Positions 16,592 to 25,669 of a stretch of 64,000 nucleotides of DNA are shown here, piece after piece; the first letter of the stretch is position 1, and each line of letters begins with the position of its first letter. The notes below the pieces were generated by a model. It saw only the letters and a program-made list of their open reading frames with translations, ran no database searches and was not told the origin of the DNA. Where the stretch lies: assembly GCF_000292345.1 (NCBI RefSeq), contig NZ_ALOU01000009.1, forward strand, positions 124,001 through 188,000, given 5' to 3'. Both the position numbers and the translations under genes were made by a program. The DNA is from Cupriavidus sp. BIS7. Its GTDB lineage: Bacteria > Pseudomonadota > Gammaproteobacteria > Burkholderiales > Burkholderiaceae.

Positions 16592-17466
16592 TGCGCGTCT
16601 CCCGGAGCAATCACCAGCGCATCCATATCGAACTGGCGGATCTGGCCCGTCAGGCCACCGGTCAGTGCGCCGTACCAGACCGCCGGCTTGAAGCCGAGTT
16701 CCTTGCGGCGGAACTGCAGTGTCGGATTGCCGTCGATGCGGACATAGCCGTTGCCAAGTGCCGTAGCCTGGTAGCCGTCGGTCTTCCGCGCCACGTCGAT
16801 CAGCGCTGCGAACTCTGGAACGTCGAGCACGTACACCGATGCCCGCTCCTTGTCCGCAGTCGCTTCCTCGATGCGTTCGGCCTTGCGCTGCCACACCGGC
16901 TCGATCGATGCAAACGCAGCGCCGGTGTCACGTGCCCGTTCGAGTTCGATGGCCGAGTCGATAGTCAGTGCGGCATCCTGCTTATCGGCATCGCTGAACG
17001 GCCGCACCTGCCAGGTGATCTCGATCGGATAGCCGTTCGGGTCATTGAAGTAAATCGACTCGATGACTTCGTGCCGAATCTGGTAGCGCAGCGGAATGCC
17101 GACGGCCTCCACGCGCTGACGCCACTGCAACAACTCCGCCTCATCACGGACGCGCCATGCGGTGTGCGTGGCGCGGTCCTGGTAGTGCTCTCGCACGGTC
17201 AGCCAGTCGGGCCGCTCGGTACCGATGTAGTAGAAGAATGCAATGGTGCTGTGGTTACCACTGTCGAAGAAGAAATGCAGGAAGTCAGCATGATTGTCGG
17301 GTCCCCAGCCCTTCGCCGAAATAGCGTGGATCAACGGCAGGCCGAGCAGGTCCCGATAGAAATGTACGGTTTCCGCAAGCTTCCATGTGGGCCTGGCGGT
17401 ATGGTGGACGCCGTGCAGCGCGACAACGGGCGCGGAGGCGTGGGCGGCTTGTGTGGATTGGGTCAT
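16588..17466 (-). CDS. VOC-family (glyoxalase/extradiol dioxygenase-like) protein
   Basis: A 292-residue vicinal-oxygen-chelate protein. The first module (LHGVHHTARPTWKLAETVHFYRDLLGLPL) and the partner strand (ATHTAWRVRD) carry possible metal-ligand histidines; IESIYFNDPNGYPIEITW is the usual VOC ending. The remaining ~130 residues are a C-terminal extension I do not recognise. I chose ATG at 17466 because AAGGAAGG precedes it; ATG at 17484 overlaps the upstream stop codon. A ring-cleaving dioxygenase role fits the operon but is not proven. Confidence 0.75.
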   Translation of the reverse strand: MTQSTQAAHASAPVVALHGVHHTARPTWKLAETVHFYRDLLGLPLIHAISAKGWGPDNHADFLHFFFDSGNHSTIAFFYYIGTERPDWLTVREHYQDRATHTAWRVRDEAELLQWRQRVEAVGIPLRYQIRHEVIESIYFNDPNGYPIEITWQVRPFSDADKQDAALTIDSAIELERARDTGAAFASIEPVWQRKAERIEEATADKERASVYVLDVPEFAALIDVARKTDGYQATALGNGYVRIDGNPTLQFRRKELGFKPAVWYGALTGGLTGQIRQFDMDALVIAPGDAQ

Positions 17467-17480
17467 GTCACCTTCCTTCT

Positions 17481-19184
17481 TCACTTTGCTTGCTGGGCTG
17501 CAGCGTTCTCAGCCTCAGCCTTTAGCTGCTGCACGATGCGGTCTCGCAGGATCACCTTGCTGAGTTTTCCGGACGCGGTGAGCGGAAACTCCGGAATGAT
17601 CTCCAGCCGCTCCGGCCACTTGAACTTGGCCAATCCCGCTTGCTCCAGATACCGGGTCAGGTCGGACAGCGTCAGGCCAGCCGCTGCAGCGGGCTTGAGT
17701 AGTACGAACGCGCAGACGCGCTCGCCGTAGATCTTGTCGGGCATCCCGACCACAGCGGTTGCCAGGATGGCGGGATGCTCGTTGATGACGTTCTCGAGTT
17801 CCTCGGCGTTGATCTTCTCGCCGCCACGGTCAACGACGTCCTTGATACGGCCACGGAAGAAGTAGTAGCGCTTGCCGTCGACCATGCTCGACGACATCAG
17901 GTCGCCCGAACGATAGAAGCCATCGGTCGTGAAGCGCGTGACATCTTCCTTCTCGGACTTGTAGTACCCGCGGATCGTGTAGGGACCGCGGAACAGCGCT
18001 TCACCGATTTCGCCCTCGGCTACGTCGTCTTCGGTGCCCGGATACACGATGCGCACCTCGTCGGCAGCCGAGACTGGACACCCGACCGACTGCTCGCGAA
18101 TCTCGGGCGGGTCTTCCGGCCGGGTGAACATGATCACGCCCTCTGTCATGCCAAAGATGTGGTAGGTGGGCGAGCCCGTCAGGCGCTCAAGATTGGCCGC
18201 ATTCTTGGGCACGATGAAGCTGCGGCGTGCCTTGTCTGCGGCCGTTCCCCGCAGCAGTTCCGGAGCGATGCGGTTCAGGATCGGGCCAGCTACGCCAAAC
18301 CAGGTCGGCTCGTAGTCGCGTACCAGCGCTTGCAGCGTGTTCTCGGACAGATCGGGGGCCACCGTCACTGTCGCGCCGCTCAACAGGAATGGCCCGAAGA
18401 AGCAGCCCATGTTGAGGTTATGCATGTACGGCGTGGGAAAGAACAGCACGTCGTTGCGCGTGTAGCCATTGAAAGCCGCCACCGCACGCATGTTGTAGAG
18501 GTATTCGTTCTGGAAGCGAGGAATGATCTTCGGCACGCCTGTGGTGCCGCCGGACAACTGGAACACGGCGGCCTGGAACGGTTCATACTCGACGTCGGCC
18601 AGGATTTCCCGGGCCCGTGCCAGCGGCATGTCACGGATCAGGTCTGCCAGCAGCGTGGCACGACCACGGCGTTCGCCACGGGCCTGCAGGATGAACGCAA
18701 GGCTTGGTACCTCGGCTTGCATCTCTTCGGCGAATGCCACGTCATCGAACTTTGGATCATCGCCCTGAACAAGATGCAGCCGGGCCTGGCACAGATTGGC
18801 CAGGTAGCCGATCTCGAGCTTGCGGAACGCCTGAAGCGAACACAGCGGGATGATGCCGGCCTTCAGGCAGCCAAGGAACGCCAGCAACAATTCATTGCTG
18901 TTGCCGCACTGGAAGACGGCGCGATCGAGTGGCTTGAGCCCCAGCGCCAGCAGCGCGGCGCCCAGGCGGTCGGTCTGCTCGTCCAGTTCCCGATACGTGA
19001 AATCGCCCTCGGGTCCTGCCAACGCCAGACGGTCATGGTGCTCGCGAAACGATTGGCGCAAGGCATCGACCAGGGTCTCGTCGGAGAGGTAAGCCTCGGC
19101 CACATAACGATGCAGTCGGTCTTCATCGGGATAACGCACACCGTCGAGCAGCACAGACGGTCGTACACGGGTGGGTTGCAGCAT
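17481..19184 (-). CDS. Aryl-AMP/CoA ligase (2,3-dihydroxybenzoate-AMP ligase-like)
   Basis: A 567-residue adenylate-forming enzyme of the ANL superfamily. The phosphate loop is QLSGGTTGVPKIIPR, A5 is HIFGMTEG, A7-A8 are YRSGDL and GRIKDVVDRGGEKINAEEL, and the catalytic lysine lies in LTASGKLSK. The N-terminal FTYRELDEQTDRLGAAL and SLQAFRKLEIGYLAN stretches resemble ligases for hydroxybenzoates. It probably activates the aromatic acid substrate of this operon. It lies 42 bp after the hydrolase gene, and a 14-bp gap separates its stop from the VOC start. Confidence 0.88.
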   Translation of the reverse strand: MLQPTRVRPSVLLDGVRYPDEDRLHRYVAEAYLSDETLVDALRQSFREHHDRLALAGPEGDFTYRELDEQTDRLGAALLALGLKPLDRAVFQCGNSNELLLAFLGCLKAGIIPLCSLQAFRKLEIGYLANLCQARLHLVQGDDPKFDDVAFAEEMQAEVPSLAFILQARGERRGRATLLADLIRDMPLARAREILADVEYEPFQAAVFQLSGGTTGVPKIIPRFQNEYLYNMRAVAAFNGYTRNDVLFFPTPYMHNLNMGCFFGPFLLSGATVTVAPDLSENTLQALVRDYEPTWFGVAGPILNRIAPELLRGTAADKARRSFIVPKNAANLERLTGSPTYHIFGMTEGVIMFTRPEDPPEIREQSVGCPVSAADEVRIVYPGTEDDVAEGEIGEALFRGPYTIRGYYKSEKEDVTRFTTDGFYRSGDLMSSSMVDGKRYYFFRGRIKDVVDRGGEKINAEELENVINEHPAILATAVVGMPDKIYGERVCAFVLLKPAAAAGLTLSDLTRYLEQAGLAKFKWPERLEIIPEFPLTASGKLSKVILRDRIVQQLKAEAENAAAQQAK

Positions 19185-19226
19185 CTTTGTCTACCTCTGT
19201 ATTTATATATGTATGCGCGATGTCGC

Positions 19227-20480
19227 TCAGACCATGGTTTCACGGAGCCAATCGACGATGTGCCGTCCGGCAATCTGCTGGCCGGACTCTTCCTCGCGGC
19301 TTAGCGCCATGCCGTGGTGATTGCCGCGCACGCGGATATGACGCTTGTGCGGCGCCGGAATCTGCTCGTAGATCGCGCGAATGTCGGCCGGGAATGTGCA
19401 TTGGTCACCGGTGTACTCCAGCAACAGCGTGGGTTGATGAAGCGCGCCCAGCGTCTTGTCCAGCGCTGCATTCGACGACAGACCCGACCACGTGGACAGC
19501 CACGACTCAGGCGTGACCACCCGGCCAAAGCCGACACTGCCCCAGTTCGACACGAACGGGTCCTTGCCCCAAAGCGAACCGGTCTTGCGATCCGAGGGAT
19601 CGAGCGTGATATCCCACGAACGCAGGTCGGCGTCCGTACGCCAGACTTCGAAGATCGGTGCGTGCGCTGCCACCCGGCGATCCACTTCCGTGGCCGTGCC
19701 CGCTTTTACGCGCTGCCGCGCTTCGTGCTTGGCGCGCAACATCGCCTTGGCGCGCGCATCGATGCGCGCTACACGTTCAATTTGCGCAGCCTGGTAGCGT
19801 TCGACGAACTCCGGCGTGTAGCGTCCCCTGCCCGCTTCGACATCGAACCCATTGGCCTGCGAGAACGGATCAAGTGCCGGGTCCGTCTGCATGGGATCGT
19901 CCTCGTCAATCACGGACGGATCGACGCCGCTCATCAGCAGCTTGCCCTGCCCCGGATGCGGCGACACCAAAATAAAGGCGTCTACCTCCGGCATGTGCAG
20001 CTCGCCCAGGTTCGTTGGCCGGCCACCGGGGGTGCGGCCAATGCGCATCTCGCGCGGCGTCAACGCCTGCTGGTTGTAGAACGTATAGAGGCCGGCGCCG
20101 CCAGAGTTGCCGAGCATGACGATCTTCTCGAAACCCAGCTCACGCAGGTGTGCCATGCCCGCCGCGACATCGAACAGCGCAATCTCATGCTCCAGACGCA
20201 GGTCGTTGCCGATCGAACGAGGTCCCTGCACCCAGCAGGCGCAGCCCGCGTCTAGCACAAACGGCACAAGGTAATGGGTGATGGCCATCTCGCGTGGATG
20301 CATCAGCGAGACCACGGTCTTCTCCTTGCCGGTCACGCTGAACAGAAAGCCGAGCGTGCGCTGCCCGTCGGCCGTGTCCAATGCATAAGGCACCATCTGG
20401 TACGGGCGATTCATCAGGCGGGTGTCCCACGACGCACCCCGCATCCCTGCCGTCACCTGCGGCTTGTCTTGTTCAGTCAC
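19227..20480 (-). CDS. Alpha/beta-hydrolase-fold protein
   Basis: A 417-residue protein. The nucleophile elbow reads MLGNSGGAGLYTFY (GxSxG), a histidine candidate is in RGNHHGMALSREE, and an acidic partner is likely in LLEYTGDQCTFPADI. It has no signal peptide. Family members are annotated only as alpha/beta hydrolases. As the first gene of the minus-strand cluster it could release the aromatic acid from an ester or amide, or hydrolyse a ring-cleavage product; neither can be decided from sequence. Confidence 0.75.
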   Translation of the reverse strand: MTEQDKPQVTAGMRGASWDTRLMNRPYQMVPYALDTADGQRTLGFLFSVTGKEKTVVSLMHPREMAITHYLVPFVLDAGCACWVQGPRSIGNDLRLEHEIALFDVAAGMAHLRELGFEKIVMLGNSGGAGLYTFYNQQALTPREMRIGRTPGGRPTNLGELHMPEVDAFILVSPHPGQGKLLMSGVDPSVIDEDDPMQTDPALDPFSQANGFDVEAGRGRYTPEFVERYQAAQIERVARIDARAKAMLRAKHEARQRVKAGTATEVDRRVAAHAPIFEVWRTDADLRSWDITLDPSDRKTGSLWGKDPFVSNWGSVGFGRVVTPESWLSTWSGLSSNAALDKTLGALHQPTLLLEYTGDQCTFPADIRAIYEQIPAPHKRHIRVRGNHHGMALSREEESGQQIAGRHIVDWLRETMV

Positions 20481-20523
20481 GCTGTCTCCTTCGTAAATGC
20501 CACCGTCTCAATAATCTAGGGTC

Positions 20524-20544
20524 TATTTGATATGCTGTCAAATA
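20524..20544. promoter_or_regulatory. Inverted repeat, candidate operator of the 20480-11987 operon
   Basis: TATTTGA (20524-20530) and TCAAATA (20538-20544) are perfect inverted arms with a 7-nt spacer, 44 bp upstream of the first gene of the minus-strand catabolic cluster. The local sequence is AT-rich compared with the surroundings. It could bind the LysR or the TetR encoded at either end of the cluster; the binder is unknown. Confidence 0.5.
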
Positions 20545-20638
20545 AATTCACACTGACCTCGGGAAAGCCCGCAACAAAAGGGCATGCCACCAATGCGGCA
20601 CACAACAAGGCGGCGCGGCTAGGGAGATCGATGCCGCT

Positions 20639-20753
20639 AGCGGCGCTAACAAAACGAAGCGAAGCGGTTCTGGCTAGACGCGCGGCCGCAGACAGTACAA
20701 GTAGTCTGGCCAAGGCCGCGCAACGACGCCAGAATCGTTTTGTTAGCGCCGCT
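20639..20753. repeat. 115-bp imperfect palindrome with perfect 18-bp ends
   Basis: AGCGGCGCTAACAAAACG (20639-20656) returns as its exact reverse complement at 20736-20753. Inside, TTCTGGC pairs with GCCAGAA and GCGCGGCC pairs with GGCCGCGC, so the whole element can fold into one long interrupted stem. The right end touches the lysR stop codon. It may be a strong terminator for lysR, a small mobile repeat, or an attC-like recombination site (CTAACAA...TTGTTAG ends). No T-tract follows it on the lysR strand, which argues against a simple terminator. Confidence 0.7.
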
Positions 20754-21643
20754 TAACGCGCCCGCTCTTGTAGCAGTGTGATCATGCGCTGCGCCAACGG
20801 TGGCAGATAAGCATCCGCTCGATGGATCACGCCCACATGTCTGCGCAAATCCAGCTCGCCTGGATCGAGGTTGAGCGCACGCAGGCCTGTCAACATACCG
20901 AGCGCTTCAGTTCCGCCAATGCAGAGCATCGTGGTGCCTCGCAGCAATTGCAGCAGCGACGTACTGCTGAAATCCGTCTCGATGCGCAATTTCGGCAGGC
21001 CAAGACCGCGCCGCTGGAACGCGGCATCGACCAGCTGGCGCAACGGAATCGTCGGCCCCGGCAGCAACCACTCCTGCTCGGACAGGTCCTCTAGCGTCAC
21101 GCGGCGTTTGCGGTGCAGCGGATGCGCCTCGTCGGCCAGGATGGACAGTGCATCGTGGAACAGCGGGACGATCGAGAGCGCGCCCGCGTCGTGCTGCGGC
21201 TGCGGCGCGATGACCAGGTCCAGTTCCCCTGCAACCAGCAAATCCATCAGATCCTGCGCAAGCCGCCTGCGTAGCCGCAAGTGTGCGGCTGGCCGTTCGC
21301 TCATCAGTTGGCGGCAGGCGCCCAGCACGAGTGCGCCTGGCACGGTCGGCGAATAGCCGATGCGCACCATGCCCAGTTCTCCGCCACGCAGCGCGCGCAT
21401 TTCCTTCAGGGCGTCGTCGTATGCCAGCGTGATCGTTCGTGCCCGGGCAATAAACAGCATGCCTGCGTGGGTAGGCGTCACGCCATTTCCCGTACGTTCG
21501 AACAGCGGCAGTCCAACCTTCGCCTCCATCCTCTGAATTGCCTTGGTCACTGCGGGCTGGCTGATGCCCAGTTCCTCAGCCGCCCTGCCGATGCCGCCGT
21601 ACTCCTGCACCGCCAGCAAATAGTCCAGGTCCCGTGTCTCCAT
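20753..21643 (-). CDS. LysR-family transcriptional regulator
   Basis: A 296-residue LysR regulator. The N-terminal helix-turn-helix reads GIGRAAEELGISQPAVTKAIQRMEA, followed by the substrate-binding domain (MVRIGYSPTVPGALVLG). It is divergent from the acyl-CoA ligase gene, and a 17-bp inverted repeat lies between them at 21675-21691, so it most likely controls that plus-strand module. The operon at 20480-11987 lies downstream in the same direction and may also be a target. Confidence 0.93.
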   Translation of the reverse strand: METRDLDYLLAVQEYGGIGRAAEELGISQPAVTKAIQRMEAKVGLPLFERTGNGVTPTHAGMLFIARARTITLAYDDALKEMRALRGGELGMVRIGYSPTVPGALVLGACRQLMSERPAAHLRLRRRLAQDLMDLLVAGELDLVIAPQPQHDAGALSIVPLFHDALSILADEAHPLHRKRRVTLEDLSEQEWLLPGPTIPLRQLVDAAFQRRGLGLPKLRIETDFSSTSLLQLLRGTTMLCIGGTEALGMLTGLRALNLDPGELDLRRHVGVIHRADAYLPPLAQRMITLLQERAR

Positions 21644-21674
21644 GACATTCCACGTGGTTATGGGTTTATAGCTT

Positions 21675-21691
21675 TTACCTCATTGAGGTAA
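21675..21691. promoter_or_regulatory. LysR-type operator between divergent genes
   Basis: TTACCTCA-T-TGAGGTAA is a perfect inverted repeat (8-bp arms, one central base) in the 97-bp gap between lysR and the ligase gene. It contains a T-N11-A pattern as expected for LysR recognition sites. It lies 49 bp before the chosen GTG start of the ligase gene. Confidence 0.65.
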
Positions 21692-21740
21692 TGCCCGCCA
21701 TCTTACAGACTTCATGGCAAGCAGACGAACGGAGACAGAG

Positions 21741-23294
21741 GTGAGCTTTGCATATTTCCTGCGGCGGGCTGCCCGCTACTGGGGGGATCAACCGGCCGTG
21801 CTATATGGCGACCGGCAACTGACATATCGCCAACTGGACGAACGCTCGACGCGTCTTGCCAATGCCCTGCTGGGTCTTGGGCTGACAAAGGGCGACCGTG
21901 TTGCGATCCAGGCCCGCAATTGCCCGGAACTGGTCGAAATCGAATGTGCGCTGTACAAGGCCGGACTGGTAAAAGCCGCACTCAATGCACGCTTCAAGCC
22001 GGCCGAAGCGTCCGACGTGGTGGAAAACTGCGCACCGCGCGCAATGATTGCTGGCCCGGGATTTACCGATTACTCGTCCGCCACGCCGGGCTTCGGTTCG
22101 GTCGAAACCTTCATCGCAATCGGGAAAGCCAGCGCAGGCTACGCGGACTACGAGACGTTGATTACTCGCGCCAGCGCGCAGGAGCCCGACGTGGCGACCA
22201 CGGCGGACGATCTGGCCGTACTGCATTTTTCCTCCGGTTCGACCGGCAAGATCAAGGCGGCGATGCAGACCTACGGCAATCGGATCGCGTCGTTGCGGAA
22301 GATCCTGCTCGGCATGGACCGCCCCGCACAGGCAGGCGACCGTCTGGCGCTGATCGGCCCGATCACGCACGCGTCAGGCATGTTGATGCAGCCATATCTT
22401 TACTGTGGCGCCACGCTGGTCCTGTTCGATACGTTCGAGCCGGCCCAATTCCTGGCTCAGGCGCAGCGGTTGCGGATCACGCACGCTTTCATGGTGCCCG
22501 CGATGATCAACATGCTGCTCAATGAACCGGCACTGGCGCATGCGGATCTGAGCAGCCTGAAGACCCTCGGCTACGGCGCCGCACCCATGGCGCCAGCGCG
22601 TATCGAGGAAGCGTGGGCCCGTATCGGCCCCGTTCTGTCGCAAGGCTATGGGTTGAGCGAATCGACCTCCGGTGTCACTCGCCTGAGCATCGCCGACCAC
22701 GCCTATGCGCTCAAGCATCGTCCGGAGCGGCTTGCATCGTGCGGCAGGCCGCTGGGCGAGACGGAAGTGCGTGTCGTCGATGAACAGGGGCGTGAAGCGA
22801 CAGGCGACGATATCGGCGAAATCATCATTCGCGGTGCAGACGTGTTCGGCGGCTACTGGGGCGCACCGGAACTGACCAGCGAAGTGCTCGTCGACGGCTG
22901 GCTCAGGACAGCAGACCTGGCGCGCACCGATGAAGAGGGCTTCGTCTATCTCGTCGACCGCAAGAAGGACATGATCATCTCGGGCGGCTTCAACGTGTAT
23001 CCAACCGAAGTCGAAGCGTCGCTCTACCAGCACCCCGACGTACTGGAAGCCTGTGTCGTCGGTGTGCCTGACGAAAAATGGGGCGAATCGGTCAAGGCGG
23101 TCGTGGTGCTCAAGTCTGGTCGCTGCGTCGACGCGGACAACCTCATCGACCACTGCCGCGCACGGCTCGCCGATTACAAGCTGCCGCGCAGTGTCAATTT
23201 CGTCGCGGACCTTCCCAAGAACGCCAGCGGAAAGATTGCCCGCAAGCTCGTCCGCGAAGCGTACTGGCACGGCGCCGCGCGACGCGTCAACTAA
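21741..23294 (+). CDS. Acyl-CoA synthetase (AMP-forming)
   Basis: A 517-residue ANL-superfamily ligase. Motifs seen are the phosphate loop HFSSGSTGKIKAAM, QGYGLSES, LRTADLARTDEEGFVYLVDRKKDMIISGG and the C-terminal lysine motif PKNASGKIARK. I chose GTG at 21741 because GGAGA lies upstream; an ATG at 21714 would add nine residues but has no visible ribosome binding site. It activates a carboxylic acid of unknown identity for the acyl-CoA dehydrogenase and CoA-transferase that follow. Confidence 0.88.
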   Translation: MSFAYFLRRAARYWGDQPAVLYGDRQLTYRQLDERSTRLANALLGLGLTKGDRVAIQARNCPELVEIECALYKAGLVKAALNARFKPAEASDVVENCAPRAMIAGPGFTDYSSATPGFGSVETFIAIGKASAGYADYETLITRASAQEPDVATTADDLAVLHFSSGSTGKIKAAMQTYGNRIASLRKILLGMDRPAQAGDRLALIGPITHASGMLMQPYLYCGATLVLFDTFEPAQFLAQAQRLRITHAFMVPAMINMLLNEPALAHADLSSLKTLGYGAAPMAPARIEEAWARIGPVLSQGYGLSESTSGVTRLSIADHAYALKHRPERLASCGRPLGETEVRVVDEQGREATGDDIGEIIIRGADVFGGYWGAPELTSEVLVDGWLRTADLARTDEEGFVYLVDRKKDMIISGGFNVYPTEVEASLYQHPDVLEACVVGVPDEKWGESVKAVVVLKSGRCVDADNLIDHCRARLADYKLPRSVNFVADLPKNASGKIARKLVREAYWHGAARRVN

Positions 23295-23314
23295 CAGTAG
23301 CAGCGAGACCAATC

Positions 23315-24496
23315 ATGTTCGATTACCTCAAGAATCCCGTGTTTGAACAGACGCGCGAAGGCATCCGGCGCTTCATTGCCGAAGAGCTGATGCCGATGGA
23401 GCACGAACTGGCCCTCGGGTCGGAAGACGCCTGGCCAAAGGAGGTGCTGCAGCGCGTGTGGCGCCGTTCCGCCGAACTCGGCTTCTACGCATCGTGCCTG
23501 CCGCCGGCACTGGGCGGCAAAGGCTTCTCCGTTCTTGAGCAGTGCGCGCTGAAAGCCGACCTTGCCGCTTCAGGCTCCGCACTTGCGCCGCATGTCCTGG
23601 GTGACCTCGGTGGACCGCCGCGGGTCGGCAACATGCTCAAGTACGCAACGCCGCAGCAACTCGCCCGTTACTTCGAACCGGTGATCCGCGGCGAAAAATC
23701 CACCTGTTTCGCACTCACCGAGCCGCAATCCGGTTCCGATGCGCAGAGCATTACGACGACCGCAGTCCAGGACGGTGACGAACTGGTGATCAATGGCGTC
23801 AAGCACTACATCAGCGGCGCGCCGTTCGCCGACTTCGCGATTGTCATGTGCGTGACCGATGCCAGCGCCACCCCGCCAGCCATCACGGCCGTGCTTGTCG
23901 ATCTGGACCTGCCCGGCGTGACAGTCAGCCAGCGATACGTGCCAATGTCAGGCCAGCACATCGATGCGGATATTGAGTTCGTCAACGTACGCGTGCCGAG
24001 TGCCAACGTCTTTGGCGGCCTGGGCAACGGCTTCAAGCTTGGCATGTCGCGCATCAACGTCAATCGGCTGCTGCACTGCCCGACGATGCTCGGTCTCGCC
24101 ACGTCCGCCTATGAGGCCTCACTCGACTACGCACGCACGCGCCGCCAGTTCGGCGCCCCGATCGCCCGCTTCCAGGCAATCCAGCACATGCTGGCCGACA
24201 TGGCTTCTGCGCTGTGGGCTTGCGAAAGCATGATCGCGCAAACGGCCATGCTCGCCGATGCCGGTGGGGATCTGCGCATGAAGGCGGCCGCCTGCAAACT
24301 GTTTGTCTCCGAGCGCTGTTTCGAGATCGCGGACAAGGCAGTGCAGATTCACGGCAATGTTGGCGTGACGCGACACCACCCGATCGAACAGACGTTCCGC
24401 AAGCTTCGGATGTTCCGCATCTTCACCGGCACCAGCGAGATCCAGCGCAACACGATTGCCCGGGCCATTCTCGATACAGCGGGCGCGTCCGCCTGA
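23315..24496 (+). CDS. Acyl-CoA dehydrogenase
   Basis: A 393-residue FAD flavoprotein. The FAD/substrate segment CFALTEPQSGSDAQSI and the C-terminal signatures RRQFGAPIARFQAIQHMLADM and FRIFTGTSEIQRNTIAR are intact. The usual catalytic base region near the C-terminus reads IHGNVGVTRHHPIEQ. It lies 20 bp after the ligase and probably introduces the alpha-beta double bond into the activated acid. The chain length or branching preference cannot be told. Confidence 0.92.
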   Translation: MFDYLKNPVFEQTREGIRRFIAEELMPMEHELALGSEDAWPKEVLQRVWRRSAELGFYASCLPPALGGKGFSVLEQCALKADLAASGSALAPHVLGDLGGPPRVGNMLKYATPQQLARYFEPVIRGEKSTCFALTEPQSGSDAQSITTTAVQDGDELVINGVKHYISGAPFADFAIVMCVTDASATPPAITAVLVDLDLPGVTVSQRYVPMSGQHIDADIEFVNVRVPSANVFGGLGNGFKLGMSRINVNRLLHCPTMLGLATSAYEASLDYARTRRQFGAPIARFQAIQHMLADMASALWACESMIAQTAMLADAGGDLRMKAAACKLFVSERCFEIADKAVQIHGNVGVTRHHPIEQTFRKLRMFRIFTGTSEIQRNTIARAILDTAGASA

Positions 24497-24516
24497 TCGC
24501 CAACCGGGGAAGACAC

Positions 24517-25614
24517 GTGAAACCAGACTGGTCCTGCCTGAACGGTGTGAGAATCGTCGATCTGAGTCAACTGCTGCCCGGGCCGCACGCCACGGCGTTG
24601 TTGCAGCAGCTTGGCGCTGACGTTATTAAAGTCGAGCCGCCCACTGTGGGCGACACATCCCGCCAGCTCGGTCCAGCCGTCTTCGCGCAGTTCAATCGTG
24701 GCAAGCAGTCCATTGCGCTCGATCTCAAGCAGCCGGCCGGGAAAGCCGCGTTCCTGGACCTTGTACGCGATGCCGACGCCGTGGTCGAAGGGTTTCGGCC
24801 CGGCGTCATGCAGCGCCTTGGTCTTGGCTACGATGCGTTGGCGCAGGTCAACCCGAAGATCGTGCTTTGCTCGATTTCCGGTTTCGGCCAGACCGGCCCC
24901 TACGCAAGCCATGCCGGGCACGATCTGAACTACCTCGCGCTGGCGGGCTTCTGGTCGATACCAGTTCAGGTGGAGGACAAGGTTGCGCGACCGCGCGTGC
25001 GCGTGGCCGACTACGCGGCATCAAGCTACGCGGCACTTTCCCTGGCCGTTGCAGTTCTCAGTTCGCGCCAGAACGGGCGAGGTCAACACCTCGACGTATC
25101 GATCCACGATGCAGTCATGTCATGGACCGCACCGGCAGCCTGGTCCGCACGCGGGCATGCGGACCGGCCATGGGAATCGCAAACCGTCATGCCGGATAAC
25201 GATCTGTTCGAGACGCGCGACGGACGCCATCTTGCGCTCGGCATTCTTGAGAACAAGTTCTGGCTGAACTTTCGCGAAGCGATCGGCAGCGACTTTCCTG
25301 CACTGATGGATGAGCGATTCGCCACCCGCGCGGGTCGTCAGTCGCATAAGGCCGAGGTCAACGCATTGCTCAAGGCGATATTCGCAAGCCGTACGTTGGC
25401 CGATTGGCTCGACACGCTGGGCGCGCATGATCTGCCGGTGTCACCGCTGCTCGCGGCGGACGAACTATTTGCCGATCCCCATGTGCGGGCGCGCGGCATG
25501 ATCCGGGAACTCGACGACGGCCAGACCATTGCGCTGCGCTTCCCCGTGAAGTTCTCACTCGGCCTTCCGGATGGCAGCGATCACGTTCCCGGACTGGACG
25601 AACACGAAATCTGA
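24517..25614 (+). CDS. CaiB/BaiF-type (class III) CoA-transferase
   Basis: A 365-residue protein starting at GTG, with GGGGAAG upstream. It has the family N-terminus VRIVDLSQLLPGPHATALLQQLGADVIKVEPP, and the catalytic aspartate is probably in GHDLNYLALAG. It lies 20 bp after the acyl-CoA dehydrogenase. It may transfer CoA between the substrate acid and a product such as succinyl-CoA. With the ligase gene this gives two ways to activate an acid in one operon. Confidence 0.9.
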   Translation: MKPDWSCLNGVRIVDLSQLLPGPHATALLQQLGADVIKVEPPTVGDTSRQLGPAVFAQFNRGKQSIALDLKQPAGKAAFLDLVRDADAVVEGFRPGVMQRLGLGYDALAQVNPKIVLCSISGFGQTGPYASHAGHDLNYLALAGFWSIPVQVEDKVARPRVRVADYAASSYAALSLAVAVLSSRQNGRGQHLDVSIHDAVMSWTAPAAWSARGHADRPWESQTVMPDNDLFETRDGRHLALGILENKFWLNFREAIGSDFPALMDERFATRAGRQSHKAEVNALLKAIFASRTLADWLDTLGAHDLPVSPLLAADELFADPHVRARGMIRELDDGQTIALRFPVKFSLGLPDGSDHVPGLDEHEI

Positions 25615-25669
25615 CAAGGCCCGATAGATCGGCACGAAAGCCGACGCGATCATAAGTATGGAGACAGGA

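Noticed and set aside
20532-20756. Basic 74-residue plus-strand frame across the long palindrome
   Set aside because: No recognisable domain or ribosome binding site, and its sequence is explained by the inverted repeat; kept only as a non-coding repeat element.
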